DNA of 64,000 bases from Corynebacterium meitnerae (GTDB lineage: Bacteria; Actinomycetota; Actinomycetes; Mycobacteriales; Mycobacteriaceae), in assembly GCF_027570075.1 (NCBI RefSeq), contig NZ_JAKMUS010000007.1, positions 1 through 64,000 of the forward strand. Direction: 5' to 3'. Shown here piece by piece: positions 1 through 8,688 of this stretch. The notes beneath the pieces were generated by a model. It worked only from the letters and a program-made list of their open reading frames with translations, ran no database searches and was not told where the DNA came from. Every line of letters starts with the position of its first letter. Positions within the stretch are counted from its first letter, which is position 1. The position numbers and the translations under genes were made by a program.

Positions 1-45
1 CAGATTGGCCAGCAGGTGCGGTTTTATGTCGGGGAGGCGAAGTAG
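1..45 (+). CDS. 3' end of an upstream gene (partial)
   Basis: The first 45 bases read as an open frame ending in TAG at 43-45, with the last residues QIGQQVRFYVGEAK. The next gene starts three bases later, so the two are probably in one operon. The fragment is too short to assign. It ends like the short beta-strand segments of DUF3592-type proteins, so it may be a paralogue of its downstream neighbour, but that is a guess. Confidence 0.5.
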   Translation, partial: QIGQQVRFYVGEAK

Positions 46-48
46 AGC

Positions 49-441
49 ATGTTAACTGTGATCATTATCGTGGCCATTTTTGCAGTCATCTCTGGTGCTC
101 TGACTGCCGTGGTTGCAATCGCGCTAGTAAATACCCTCAGGGGCAGTAAACCCGCGGTGGCCGTGGTGGTGGACAACCTCGAAGAGGAAGGCGACGGTGG
201 CAAGATTTGGCAGCCCGTGGTCGAGTTCGCCGACCAGGAGAACCGTGTTCACCGTGGCGCCTTGGATTTTCATCTAGCGCCCGCGATACCGCTTGGGACG
301 GAGATTCCCATACGGTTTAATCCGCACGACCCCTCGGACGTGCGACAGTCCGCGAGCCGAATGGCCATTACTTTGGCAGTGTTTGGCGCGATAACCGCCG
401 TCCTGCTTTTGCTGTTGTACGTTTTGTATCTCTTGGTCTAG
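49..441 (+). CDS. DUF3592-like membrane protein
   Basis: This is a 130-residue protein with one hydrophobic segment at each end (about residues 3-27 and 105-129). Between them is a soluble central part containing PVVEFADQENRV and IPIRFNPHDPSDVRQ, which resembles the DUF3592 fold (P-x-V-x-F near the start, then a YDP/FNP-type turn near the end). The function of that family is unknown; the layout implies a small membrane protein with a loop between two helices. The ATG follows the previous stop by three bases, with GGGGAGG upstream. No regulatory signal specific to it is visible. Confidence 0.6.
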   Translation: MLTVIIIVAIFAVISGALTAVVAIALVNTLRGSKPAVAVVVDNLEEEGDGGKIWQPVVEFADQENRVHRGALDFHLAPAIPLGTEIPIRFNPHDPSDVRQSASRMAITLAVFGAITAVLLLLLYVLYLLV

Positions 442-513
442 GGAATAAGGAAAAGCGGCGCCCGTCGTGGGGAGCCACTTTTGGTTGCGGTGGATCTTGG
501 GGGTTACCTGGGT

Positions 514-996
514 TTATGCCGGGGACGGCAGGAACATCAGGATGAGAACCAGGCCCCAAAGCAGGTTGAAAATGCCGGCGCCGGCAGCTGCCTTGACGCG
601 GGCAGACTCGATGTTGGTAGTCACGTCGCGGGTGTCAGCCTCAGCCGGGTCGAGTGCGCCGAGGGAACCTACGATCTTGCGCTGCTGCGGGATGACCATG
701 GCAAACAGGAAGCCCCATGCCAGGACCGACAGGACGATGGCGGTGTGGAGGAAGTAATTGGAGCGGTATGCCTCAAAGTCAAAGGCCAGCACGGCGCCGC
801 CTAGGAGGGGTGCGAGCAGCGAGATCAGGCCATAAGTGGTGGAGGTGCGGTGTAGGAATGCCGCGCGGCCGATTGCCTGGGCGTCGCCAGTGTTGGCTTC
901 GCTGGCTGCCTTCGGGAACGCGGAGGTAGCCACCATGACGGGGCCGATCAGGATGATGGCTGCGGCGACGTGCAGGAAAATGAGAAAAGTAGTCAT
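514..996 (-). CDS. DUF2269-like integral membrane protein
   Basis: This 160-residue protein has four probable transmembrane helices (about 4-26, 53-75, 84-105 and 137-156). The first helix carries the FLHVAAAIILIGP segment with an H typical of DUF2269/COG5528-type predicted membrane proteins, whose function is unknown. The gene converges on the DUF3592-like gene. A -10-like TAGAGT (reverse strand, 1005-1010) lies 8 bases before the ATG, suggesting a leaderless mRNA. Two TGTAAAATTTTACA-type palindromes sit 55-150 bases further upstream and could be operators for this gene. Confidence 0.55.
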   Translation of the reverse strand: MTTFLIFLHVAAAIILIGPVMVATSAFPKAASEANTGDAQAIGRAAFLHRTSTTYGLISLLAPLLGGAVLAFDFEAYRSNYFLHTAIVLSVLAWGFLFAMVIPQQRKIVGSLGALDPAEADTRDVTTNIESARVKAAAGAGIFNLLWGLVLILMFLPSPA

Positions 997-1063
997 GGGT
1001 CACCACTCTACGGGGTGGGGTGTGTTTTGCATGCGCTGCGTGGGGGTCGGCGAGGGGTGGCTG

Positions 1064-1159
1064 TGTAAAATTTTACATTGCTGCGGTAACTATCTCGCGC
1101 TAGAAATCTGTGACCTGCAGGTATGAAATTTTAGTTTCGGCAGCACGTAAAATCTTACA
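1064..1159. promoter_or_regulatory. Pair of TGTAAAATTTTACA-type palindromes
   Basis: Positions 1064-1077 are a perfect 14-bp palindrome, TGTAAAATTTTACA. Positions 1146-1159 read CGTAAAATCTTACA, matching at 12 of 14 positions. Between them, TGAAATTTTAG is a weaker half-match. They lie upstream of the membrane-protein gene that starts at 996. Two close relatives occur at 29350 and 29432 in this window. I do not recognise the cognate regulator. Confidence 0.4.
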
Positions 1160-1201
1160 CGCGCTTTTCGGCGAAACCCCGGGCCCGGGCATCAACCCTC
1201 G

Positions 1202-1825
1202 TCAGAACGGCAGTGCCGGCAACCCGAGCATTGCCGGAAGCGTGGCACAAGACCGACGCATGGCGGCTTTGTCGGCGCGGGTGACGGGGAGACCGTAGGC
1301 ATTGGCCACGGTGGCCAGGCGCCGGGAGTAGTCGCACCGGTAAGAGCGGGATGAGGGGAGCCACTGGCTGGGGAGTTTGTCGGACTTGGACTGGTTGGCG
1401 GCAGATGAGGTGACGATGAGGTTGGCCGGATCGTTGGCAAAGGTGCGGCGCTTTTCATCGGACCAGGAGTGAGCACCCATGTCCCAGGCGGCGCGGAGGG
1501 GGAAGACGTGGTCGAGTTCCACGTCTTCCGGCGGGAGGGGGTCGCCGGTGTACGGGTCGGTGATGGTCACTGGTTCCCACTGGGAGTAGGGGATGGAACA
1601 GGTTGGTTGATCGTAGGCGGCAGCCATGGCAGTTTCGCGGGTGGTGCAGCCGGTGGGTTGGTAGGCCCAGCCATCGCCGAATTTCGCCCGGGTGTAATCG
1701 GGAGCGGTTTCCCGGGAAGGAAGAGTCAAGGTGGTGCTAATAGGCGGTGTGTGGACAAAAGGAAGGGGCACGACCGCAACGGTGAGTGCGGTCAGTGCCC
1801 CAAGATAAATGTGGAAGGGCTTCAT
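1202..1825 (-). CDS. Secreted HNH-family nuclease (DUF1524-like)
   Basis: This 207-residue protein begins with a probable signal peptide or anchor (KPFHIYLGALTALTVAVVP). The conserved block VELDHVFPLRAAWD (DH at 105-106), followed by NDPANLIVTSSAANQSKSDK with the expected Asn and Lys residues, is the His-Me finger/HNH signature of actinobacterial DUF1524 secreted nucleases (GmrSD C-terminal-like). It would cut DNA or RNA outside the membrane; nutrient scavenging or competition are possible roles, both inferred. The ATG lies six bases after the putP stop, directly behind GGAGG, so it is probably translated from the putP mRNA. Four cysteines could form disulfides. Confidence 0.7.
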   Translation of the reverse strand: MKPFHIYLGALTALTVAVVPLPFVHTPPISTTLTLPSRETAPDYTRAKFGDGWAYQPTGCTTRETAMAAAYDQPTCSIPYSQWEPVTITDPYTGDPLPPEDVELDHVFPLRAAWDMGAHSWSDEKRRTFANDPANLIVTSSAANQSKSDKLPSQWLPSSRSYRCDYSRRLATVANAYGLPVTRADKAAMRRSCATLPAMLGLPALPF

Positions 1826-1831
1826 ACCTCC

Positions 1832-3424
1832 TTAGACTGCGCGAGGACCGGTTTGGTTCCCTCCCTGCGCAGAAATGTTGGAAAGTGCCTGGTGGAAGTC
1901 CTCATTCGGGTGGCTGAGTGCGTAGTCGACGACCTTGACGTGGGTGTCGAACTCGGACTCAGACTCGGCGGTGGGCTTGGTGGCCAGGGAGACCACGACC
2001 ATGGCGATGGTGGCGAAGATGAAGCCCGGGACCATCTCGTAGATGATGTCGGAGGTTGCCGGAAGGGAACCCCACACGAAGACGGTGACAGCACCGACGA
2101 TCATGCCGGCCATAGCGCCCGGCGCGGTAAGGCGACGCCAGAACAGGGAGGCGATGATCACCGGGCCGAAGGCGGAGCCGAAGCCAGCCCAGGCGAAGCC
2201 GACGAGGCCAAGGATGGTGTCGGACGGGTTGAGCGCCATGACGATGCCGAGGATGGCCACGATGATGACCATCGTGCGGGACGCGATGAGCAGGGTGGCC
2301 TGAGACGGTTCTTTCTTGGCAAAGACCTTGAACAGGTCCTCCACGAGTGCGGAGGAGGTCACCAGCAGCTGAGAGGACATCGTGGACATGATGGCGGCCA
2401 GAACCGCGGTGAGCACCAGACCGGCAAACAGCGGGTGGAACAGGATGCGCGTCATGTCCAGGAAGATGGTTTCAAAGCCTTCCTGGTCGACGACGGAGTG
2501 CTGGGTCTGACCGAAGAAGCTGGCGCCGATGATGGCCGTGAAGATCGCGCCGAGGAAGCACACACCCACCCAGATCAGACCGGAGTTGCGGCCGGAGCGT
2601 GCCTCAGCCGGGCTGCGCAGCGCCATGAACCGGGTGACAATGTGCGGCTGGCCCATGTAGCCCAGGCCCCACGCGAGGTTGCCGATGATGGCCGCAGCGG
2701 ACACGCCCGTGAAGAAGTTGAAGAAGTCCGGGTTGCCCTCCGGCCACGGGCCGTAGGCGTGGTTGGTGGGGAAGGAGAAGATGTCGCCGGGGTTGTCAAT
2801 GGCGAACAAGGCCATGATTGGCACGATGGCCAGGGCAGCGAACATGAGCACGCCCTGGGCGACGTCGGTGTAGGACACCGCGAAGAAGCCACCGATGAAG
2901 GTGTAGATCACGGTGATGGAGCCAACGATGAGCAGGCCCCAGATGTAGTCACCCTGGAAGGTGGACTCGAAGTAACGGCCGCCGGCCACCATGCCGGAGG
3001 ACACGTAGAACGTGAAGAAGAAGATGATGATCAGCGCGGCGATGACACGCAGGGCACGGGTTTGATCGTGCATGCGGTTTTCGAAGAAGCTCGGCAGCGT
3101 GATCGAGTTGTTGGCTACCTCCGAGTAGGCGCGCAGACGTGGCGCGACCCACTGCCAGTTGGCCCAGGAACCGAGGAAGAGGCCGATGACAATCCACAGT
3201 TCGCTCATACCGGAGACGAACAGGGCGCCCGGAAGGCCCATGAGGAGCCAGCCGGACATGTCTGATGCGCCGGCGGAGATACCTGCGACGAATGCGGGGA
3301 GGTCACGGCCACCGATGACGTAGTCGCCGTAGGCGGTGGTTTTGCGCCAGCCGTAGAAGCCGATGCCCAGCATGACCCCGAAGTAGATGACGACGGCGAT
3401 GATGATCCAGGTGTTAGCTGACAT
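1832..3424 (-). CDS. putP: Sodium/proline symporter PutP
   Basis: This 530-residue protein of the sodium:solute symporter family has about 13 hydrophobic segments. Its N-terminal segments contain GGRDLPAFVAGISAGASDMSG, matched in two pieces (GGRDLPAFVAG and SAGASDMSGWLLMGLPGA), typical of PutP. It would import proline with Na+ across the plasma membrane. I chose the ATG at 3424 (MSANTWIII), preceded by AAAGGAC; the frame stays open further upstream, but those 42 residues are not like the family. It is divergent from the helicase gene, with nested dyads in the shared upstream region. An HNH nuclease gene follows six bases after the stop. Confidence 0.9.
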   Translation of the reverse strand: MSANTWIIIAVVIYFGVMLGIGFYGWRKTTAYGDYVIGGRDLPAFVAGISAGASDMSGWLLMGLPGALFVSGMSELWIVIGLFLGSWANWQWVAPRLRAYSEVANNSITLPSFFENRMHDQTRALRVIAALIIIFFFTFYVSSGMVAGGRYFESTFQGDYIWGLLIVGSITVIYTFIGGFFAVSYTDVAQGVLMFAALAIVPIMALFAIDNPGDIFSFPTNHAYGPWPEGNPDFFNFFTGVSAAAIIGNLAWGLGYMGQPHIVTRFMALRSPAEARSGRNSGLIWVGVCFLGAIFTAIIGASFFGQTQHSVVDQEGFETIFLDMTRILFHPLFAGLVLTAVLAAIMSTMSSQLLVTSSALVEDLFKVFAKKEPSQATLLIASRTMVIIVAILGIVMALNPSDTILGLVGFAWAGFGSAFGPVIIASLFWRRLTAPGAMAGMIVGAVTVFVWGSLPATSDIIYEMVPGFIFATIAMVVVSLATKPTAESESEFDTHVKVVDYALSHPNEDFHQALSNISAQGGNQTGPRAV

Positions 3425-3480
3425 GCGCACGTCCTTTCTGCAGAGTTCTGCATAGTTCTGCGTAGTAAGGCAAGAGAAAA

Positions 3481-3505
3481 TGTCACACCTGTCATGTGAC
3501 AGGTG
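3481..3505. promoter_or_regulatory. Two nested inverted repeats upstream of putP
   Basis: TGTCACA-N7-TGTGACA (3481-3501) and CACCTGTCA-tg-TGACAGGTG (3486-3505) overlap in the space between divergent putP and the SNF2 helicase gene. The second has perfect 9-bp arms. The positions suit an operator about 60 bases upstream of the putP start. The TGTGA/TCACA halves recall GlxR/CRP sites, but the spacing differs from the usual TGTGA-N6-TCACA. Confidence 0.4.
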
Positions 3506-3615
3506 GAAAGTGTGGTCAGAATATCGCACGTGGGGTGTGTGCGGGGTCACTGGCTCCTTTTTATGAGAGGAAGCTCGGGCGGTGCGTGTCGCCGTGCGGT
3601 GGTAGAAAAGACCTT

Positions 3616-6615
3616 ATGCCTAAATTCCTTCTGCACGGCCTGTGGTTGCCCGGGTCTGGTCTCAACCTGTGGGTTGAGCGTGTGGAGGGGCACAAAATTG
3701 TCATGCCGTCCCAGGTGCCGGAAGGCACGTTCCCGGCGGTGGTGGAGAGCTTCTTGCAGGATGGCCGGTTCCGTCGCCGCGATCCGGTGACGCTGCAAAC
3801 CCCAAAGGGAAAGCAGCTGCAGCTCAAGGTTCCTACGGCTGCGTTCTCACCGAGTGAGACCGTCCAATTCCTCAGCACGGTAGCCATGTTGGATGAGAAT
3901 TCACCGGCAGCCACGACGGCACAACGGGAAGCCATTGCGCCTGATCTGTACTGGATCATTCGCCTGTACAACGGCCTCATCCGCTTCGTTCGCGCCGGGC
4001 GTGTGAGCATCCGCGTTCGTCCGATTGAGGGCTTGTGGTTCCCGGAGTGGCAGTTGGGTACCGGTCTGGAGGAGCGCGGGTGGCTCGCGGCGATGATCGC
4101 GGCCGCGCCGGGTGTGATCACCGCTAACAACATGAATCTGGACGAGGATGTGGCCACGAATCTCGTCCATTGGATTGCCACGGCACTTCTTGCCGATGAG
4201 CGTGAGCAGTCCCGCGCCTACCCGTGGCACGATTTCGCGGAGGCGCTGCTTACCTCCTCGGCACTGCGTCGCGGCGGTTCGACGGTGTCGAAGCAGATCG
4301 CACAGTGGAACGGCTCGATTACTGCGGTCAATGTGCAGCTCGTGTTCATCGTGGAGGAGCCCGATGATGAGCAGCTTATCGACGATGTGGGGAACCCCAC
4401 CGCAACCCCCGAGGCTGTGCAGTGGCCGGTGCGTGCCCAGGTACGCGCCGGTGGGGATGCGCCGCGCCCGATCCGGGTGAGCGAGCTCGACCGGGCATCT
4501 CTGTCTAGCTTGCGGGAGCAGCTGCGCACGGCAGTGAGTGTGTCTGATCTGTTGGATCCGGATAAGCATCCGCGCCACCCGTTTACGCCCACGACGCAGC
4601 GTGACGGTGACTGGGATTCCTACCTCACCACCGAGGAGATCATGCGCCTGGTGGACACCACTGCGAGCATGTTGAACCTCCACGGTGTGAGGATCATGCT
4701 GCCGGCAGCCTGGCAGCGCATGGAAACAACGGCGAAGCTGACGGTGTCGGAGCCGGATACAAGTGATCCGGGTGCTGTGCGCCGCTTCGGGGTGGACCAG
4801 CTGGTGTCCTATGACTGGAAGCTGGCGCTGGGGGATACGGAACTAACGGAGCTGGAGATGCGCCGGCTCGTGGCCTCCAAGTCCGGGTTGATCAATCTCC
4901 GCGGGCAGTGGGTGCTGGCGGATACGCGTAGCTTGGCCAAGTCCCGCAAATATATTGAGTCCTTGAGCAAGAAGGAAGTGGACACGGGGCTTATCACAGC
5001 TGAGGAACTCCGCCAGCTGGCCTTGGAGGCCGCAGCGGAGCATGAAACTAGTGGGTTGGACATTGAGGGGGATGCGCACTCCCCGGTATGGATGCAAGCG
5101 CTCATTGGTGGCACTGACCGGCCAGCACCCACCCGCCAGGAGATTCCGGACACGGTGAAAGCCGAGCTGCGGGACTACCAACGCAGGGGAGTGGACTGGC
5201 TCTACTTCATGTCGCGTAACCAGCTCGGCGCAGTGCTGGCTGATGACATGGGCTTGGGTAAGACACTGCAACTGCTCGCCTTGCTCGCGGTGGAAGCAGA
5301 AAAGAAGGAGAAGACTGGCCCCACGCTCGTCGTCGCACCCACCTCCGTGGTTGGCAATTGGGCGCGGGAGGCTGAGCGTTTCGTGCCGGACCTGAAAGTA
5401 GGTGTCCACCACGGTTCCAATCGCTTGAAGGGTGACAAGCTCGTGGAGTGGATTGGGGAGCTGGACCTCCTCATCACCTCCTATGGTGTCGCCGGCCGTG
5501 ACTACCTAACCCTCGGCCAAGTGGACTGGGACCACGTGGTGTTGGATGAGGCGCAGGCGATTAAGAATGCGGCGACGAAGGCGTCGAAAAGCGTGCGTGC
5601 GATTCGGGCTCGCCACCGCATTGCTTTGACGGGCACGCCGGTGGAAAACAGGCTGGCGGAACTGCGCAGCATCCTCGATTTTGTGAACCCGGGGATTCTG
5701 GGCTCCCAGGCGTTTTTCCGCAATCACTTTGCCAAGGTGATTGAGTCGCGCCGGGATGAGGAGCTGGCGGATGCCATGCAGGATCGGCTGCAACGGCTCA
5801 CCGCGCCGTTTGTGCTGCGCCGTCTGAAGTCGGATCCGGCGATCGTGGAGGATCTGCCGGAAAAGACGGAGCAGGTGGTCACGGTGGATATGACGCCGGA
5901 GCAGGCTGCGCTGTACACCGCGCTGGTGGAGGCGATGCAGAAGGAACTGGAAAGTCGCACGGGTATTGGGCGCAAGGGGCTGGTGCTGTCCACCATCACC
6001 CGGATCAAACAGATTTGTAACCACCCGGCGCACTACCTGGCTGATGGTTCGCCGGTGACGGAGAAGGGCAAGCACCGCTCCGGCAAGGTGGCCATGCTCA
6101 TGGAGCTCATTGATCAGGCGATTGAGACTGATCAGCGCGTGCTCGTATTCACCCAGTACAAAGCCTTCGGTGACATTCTGCAGCCCTACCTGAGCGACAG
6201 GCTCGGCCAACACATCCCGTTCCTGCATGGCGGGGTGAGTAAGACCGCGCGCGATCAGATGGTGGCGGACTTCCAAGATCCGAATGGTCCGCGGGCGATG
6301 ATCTTGTCCCTGCGCGCTGGTGGCACTGGCTTGAACCTCACCGCCGCGTCGATGGTCATCCACATGGACCGGTGGTGGAACCCAGCGGTGGAAAACCAGG
6401 CGACGGACCGCGCGTACCGTATCGGGCAAGACCGCAACGTGCAGGTGTACAAAATGATCACGCGCGGCACGATGGAGGAATCCATCCAGGACATCCTGGA
6501 CGGCAAGCTGCAGCTCGCCGGTGCTGTGATCGGCGAAGGCGAAGGTTGGATCACGGAGCTGGGTGCGGATGACCTGGCAACACTGATGAGCTACCGCGAT
6601 CGGGGAAAGGAGTAG
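3616..6615 (+). CDS. SNF2-family DEAD/DEAH-type helicase/ATPase
   Basis: This 999-residue protein has a long bacterial SNF2 N-terminal region (about 1-500). The ATPase core follows: DDMGLGKTLQ (Walker A, near 545), DEAQ (motif II, near 643), LTGTPVENRL (motif III, near 671), and a C-terminal helicase half with GGTGLNLTAA and ATDRAYRIGQDRNV (motif VI, near 928). It should translocate on double-stranded DNA and remodel protein-DNA complexes. I chose ATG 3616 (MPKFLLHGLW), where homology-like sequence begins, although the frame opens at 3496. The SWIM-protein gene follows after three bases. The SNF2-SWIM pairing resembles B. subtilis ywqA-ywqB. Confidence 0.85.
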   Translation: MPKFLLHGLWLPGSGLNLWVERVEGHKIVMPSQVPEGTFPAVVESFLQDGRFRRRDPVTLQTPKGKQLQLKVPTAAFSPSETVQFLSTVAMLDENSPAATTAQREAIAPDLYWIIRLYNGLIRFVRAGRVSIRVRPIEGLWFPEWQLGTGLEERGWLAAMIAAAPGVITANNMNLDEDVATNLVHWIATALLADEREQSRAYPWHDFAEALLTSSALRRGGSTVSKQIAQWNGSITAVNVQLVFIVEEPDDEQLIDDVGNPTATPEAVQWPVRAQVRAGGDAPRPIRVSELDRASLSSLREQLRTAVSVSDLLDPDKHPRHPFTPTTQRDGDWDSYLTTEEIMRLVDTTASMLNLHGVRIMLPAAWQRMETTAKLTVSEPDTSDPGAVRRFGVDQLVSYDWKLALGDTELTELEMRRLVASKSGLINLRGQWVLADTRSLAKSRKYIESLSKKEVDTGLITAEELRQLALEAAAEHETSGLDIEGDAHSPVWMQALIGGTDRPAPTRQEIPDTVKAELRDYQRRGVDWLYFMSRNQLGAVLADDMGLGKTLQLLALLAVEAEKKEKTGPTLVVAPTSVVGNWAREAERFVPDLKVGVHHGSNRLKGDKLVEWIGELDLLITSYGVAGRDYLTLGQVDWDHVVLDEAQAIKNAATKASKSVRAIRARHRIALTGTPVENRLAELRSILDFVNPGILGSQAFFRNHFAKVIESRRDEELADAMQDRLQRLTAPFVLRRLKSDPAIVEDLPEKTEQVVTVDMTPEQAALYTALVEAMQKELESRTGIGRKGLVLSTITRIKQICNHPAHYLADGSPVTEKGKHRSGKVAMLMELIDQAIETDQRVLVFTQYKAFGDILQPYLSDRLGQHIPFLHGGVSKTARDQMVADFQDPNGPRAMILSLRAGGTGLNLTAASMVIHMDRWWNPAVENQATDRAYRIGQDRNVQVYKMITRGTMEESIQDILDGKLQLAGAVIGEGEGWITELGADDLATLMSYRDRGKE

Positions 6616-6618
6616 ACG

Positions 6619-7476
6619 ATGGTGCAACGACCCCAAGAGGGCAATGTCACCTGGGTGAACTTTGGCCAACGCAAGAAGGTCAGTTCCGCCGAGGAAGCCC
6701 GTCTTGTCACCGGTGAGCGCGTGGACTCTAAACAGGTGCTGAAGACACGTGCGGGGGAGACGCACGAGCAGCCAGAGTTCAGCGATCCGGCGCAGCTGCT
6801 CTACAACGCGGCTATGCGCGCGACGGACCAGGGGAGATTTACCCGCGGGCGCCGATACGCGGAGGGCGGCAACGTTCTGGACCTCCGCGTGGAAAGTGGA
6901 CGTTTTGTCAGCACAGTCGCAGGCTCCCAGAATGAGCCATTTAACGTGATGGTCCTCCTGCCGTACCGCGAGGGGCCGGAGATCACAGAGGCGCTGGACA
7001 TGATTACGCGTCAGCCCTCGCTGCTGGACCTGGCGCGCCGGGGCCGCTTTGACCGTGGTCTGCTGGACATTCTGTTTGCCAGCAGTGATGAGCGGTTCCG
7101 CTACCGTTGTGATTGCCCTGATCTCAGTGATGTGTGCAAGCACGCGGTGGCGGTGTCGCTGAAGGCGGCGGAGCTCGTTGATTCGGATCCGAGCATGGTC
7201 TTCCGCCTGCGCAACCTGGATGTGAATACGCTCGATCAGCAGCTACGCGAAACCGCGGGGCAGCGGGCGAAGGATTCTGCGGCGGAGGGCTCAGAGTTTT
7301 TCTGGGCCGGCCACGAATTGCCGGCGCTGCCACAGCCGAAGGTGGCGCCGATGATTGAGGATTCGGACTTGGATTTGCTGCATAAGGCCATGCAGACGAT
7401 CTCTTTTACCAATATTGACCAATTGCGCGCGGTGTCGGATCTGGAGGATCTGTATGACGCGTTGACACGCAACTAG
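6619..7476 (+). CDS. SWIM zinc-finger protein
   Basis: This 285-residue protein contains CDCPDLSDVCKH at residues 164-175, the CxC-x(n)-CxH pattern of a SWIM zinc finger. It also has the usual upstream strand FRYRCDC and a downstream helix AVAVSLKAAEL. SWIM domains bind DNA or protein partners. The gene starts three bases after the helicase stop, with AAAGGAG before the ATG, so the two are almost certainly co-translated and probably form one complex. Beyond the SWIM motif nothing catalytic is visible; the C-terminal third is helical and acidic. Confidence 0.8.
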   Translation: MVQRPQEGNVTWVNFGQRKKVSSAEEARLVTGERVDSKQVLKTRAGETHEQPEFSDPAQLLYNAAMRATDQGRFTRGRRYAEGGNVLDLRVESGRFVSTVAGSQNEPFNVMVLLPYREGPEITEALDMITRQPSLLDLARRGRFDRGLLDILFASSDERFRYRCDCPDLSDVCKHAVAVSLKAAELVDSDPSMVFRLRNLDVNTLDQQLRETAGQRAKDSAAEGSEFFWAGHELPALPQPKVAPMIEDSDLDLLHKAMQTISFTNIDQLRAVSDLEDLYDALTRN

Positions 7477-7536
7477 AGCACGAGTGTTCGACAGTCTCGG
7501 GTGGCGTGTCGCACCCCTCTGATAGAAGTGGACAGC

Positions 7537-8688
7537 ATGAGTGACGGGCTTGTTTTCATCCATTCTTCGGATTTCCAGCTAGGAATGACGCGGTGGTTCC
7601 TCAATGCGGAAGCGCAGTCGCGTTTCGACGATTCACGGCTCCGCGCCATCACCCGCCTCGGTGACCTCGCGGTGGAAGCTGGCGCAGAGTTCATCGTTGT
7701 CGCCGGTGATGTGTTTGATGCCAATGCGTTGAGTGAGACCACGATGGGCCGTGCTTTGGATGCGATTGACGCGCTGCCGGTGCCCGTGTATCTGCTGCCT
7801 GGTAACCACGACCCGCTGGTGCCCGGCGCTGCCTTGGAGAAAGCGGATGAGCGCGACAACATCACGGTACTTCGCGATAGCACCCCGGTGGAGCACCGTC
7901 CTGGAGTGGAGATCGTCGGCGCACCGCTTCTGGCGCGCTATGCTTCCGAGGATCTGGCGGCGAAGGCCATTGCGGACCTAGAACCCACGAATGCCATCCG
8001 CATTCTCGTGGCCCACGGCCAGACGGAGGGGCGCAGCGGGGATGAAGCCGAGGTTCTGCTGTCCCGTCCGAATCTGGAGCGCGCGCTGAAAGACGGTGTC
8101 ATCGACTACGTTGCGCTCGGGGACACCCACTCCGCCGGTCCTATCGGGCCTACCGGCCGAATCTGGTTTTCTGGTTCGCCGGAGACCACGGATTTCCACG
8201 ACCGGCGGGAGAACGTGGCCGGGAATGAGGTGAATTCGGGGAAGGCGTTGGTGGTGAGCGTCGATAAGCAAAGCATTGAGGTGACCGAACATCAGGTGGG
8301 CGAGTGGACCTTTGACGCGCTGCACTGGGATGTGGCTGATGGTGAGGATGTGAAGCACCTGCTGGCTGAGCTGGAGGCGTACCCGGAGAAGGGGCGCACG
8401 GTGGTGAAGTATTCGCTGGCCGGCACCTTGGGCTTGGAGGCCACCCGGGAGTTGGAAGCGGGCTTGGCGGCGCAGGAGCATGTTTTCGGCGCGCTGTACC
8501 CACGCGATCGGATCATGGATTTGCACCTAGAGCCCGGCGATGACGAGCTTGAGGCACTCCCCATCACGGGATACGCGCGTGACGCGATGTCGGAGCTCAT
8601 TGACAGCGCGAGTGGCGCTCCAGGGGGAGACACCGCTGCGCGTGACGCCGTGAACCTGCTGTTTCGTCTGAGCAAGGAGGCGAACTAA
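7537..8688 (+). CDS. Mre11/SbcD/YhaO-like DNA phosphoesterase
   Basis: This 383-residue calcineurin-like metallophosphoesterase shows the motif series FIHSSDFQLG (D-x-H replaced by D-x-Q), VVAGDVFDANA, LPGNHDPLVP, LVAHGQTEG and ALGDTHS. It is predicted to act as the nuclease partner of the downstream Rad50-like ATPase in double-strand-break processing. I chose ATG 7537 (MSDGLVF); TAGAAG sits nine bases upstream, so the mRNA may be leaderless from here. The TAA stop overlaps the ATG of the ATPase gene by one base, which indicates translational coupling. The Q in motif I is a deviation from Mre11 (DxH). Confidence 0.8.
   Translation: MSDGLVFIHSSDFQLGMTRWFLNAEAQSRFDDSRLRAITRLGDLAVEAGAEFIVVAGDVFDANALSETTMGRALDAIDALPVPVYLLPGNHDPLVPGAALEKADERDNITVLRDSTPVEHRPGVEIVGAPLLARYASEDLAAKAIADLEPTNAIRILVAHGQTEGRSGDEAEVLLSRPNLERALKDGVIDYVALGDTHSAGPIGPTGRIWFSGSPETTDFHDRRENVAGNEVNSGKALVVSVDKQSIEVTEHQVGEWTFDALHWDVADGEDVKHLLAELEAYPEKGRTVVKYSLAGTLGLEATRELEAGLAAQEHVFGALYPRDRIMDLHLEPGDDELEALPITGYARDAMSELIDSASGAPGGDTAARDAVNLLFRLSKEAN

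Noticed and set aside
1469..3265. 598-codon open frame on the plus strand
   Set aside because: It is the antisense of putP; the translation is Gly/Asp/His/Arg-rich low-complexity sequence typical of frames opposite GC-rich genes.
5506..7143. 545-codon open frame on the minus strand
   Set aside because: Opposite the SNF2 helicase and SWIM genes; Arg/His/Leu-rich shadow.
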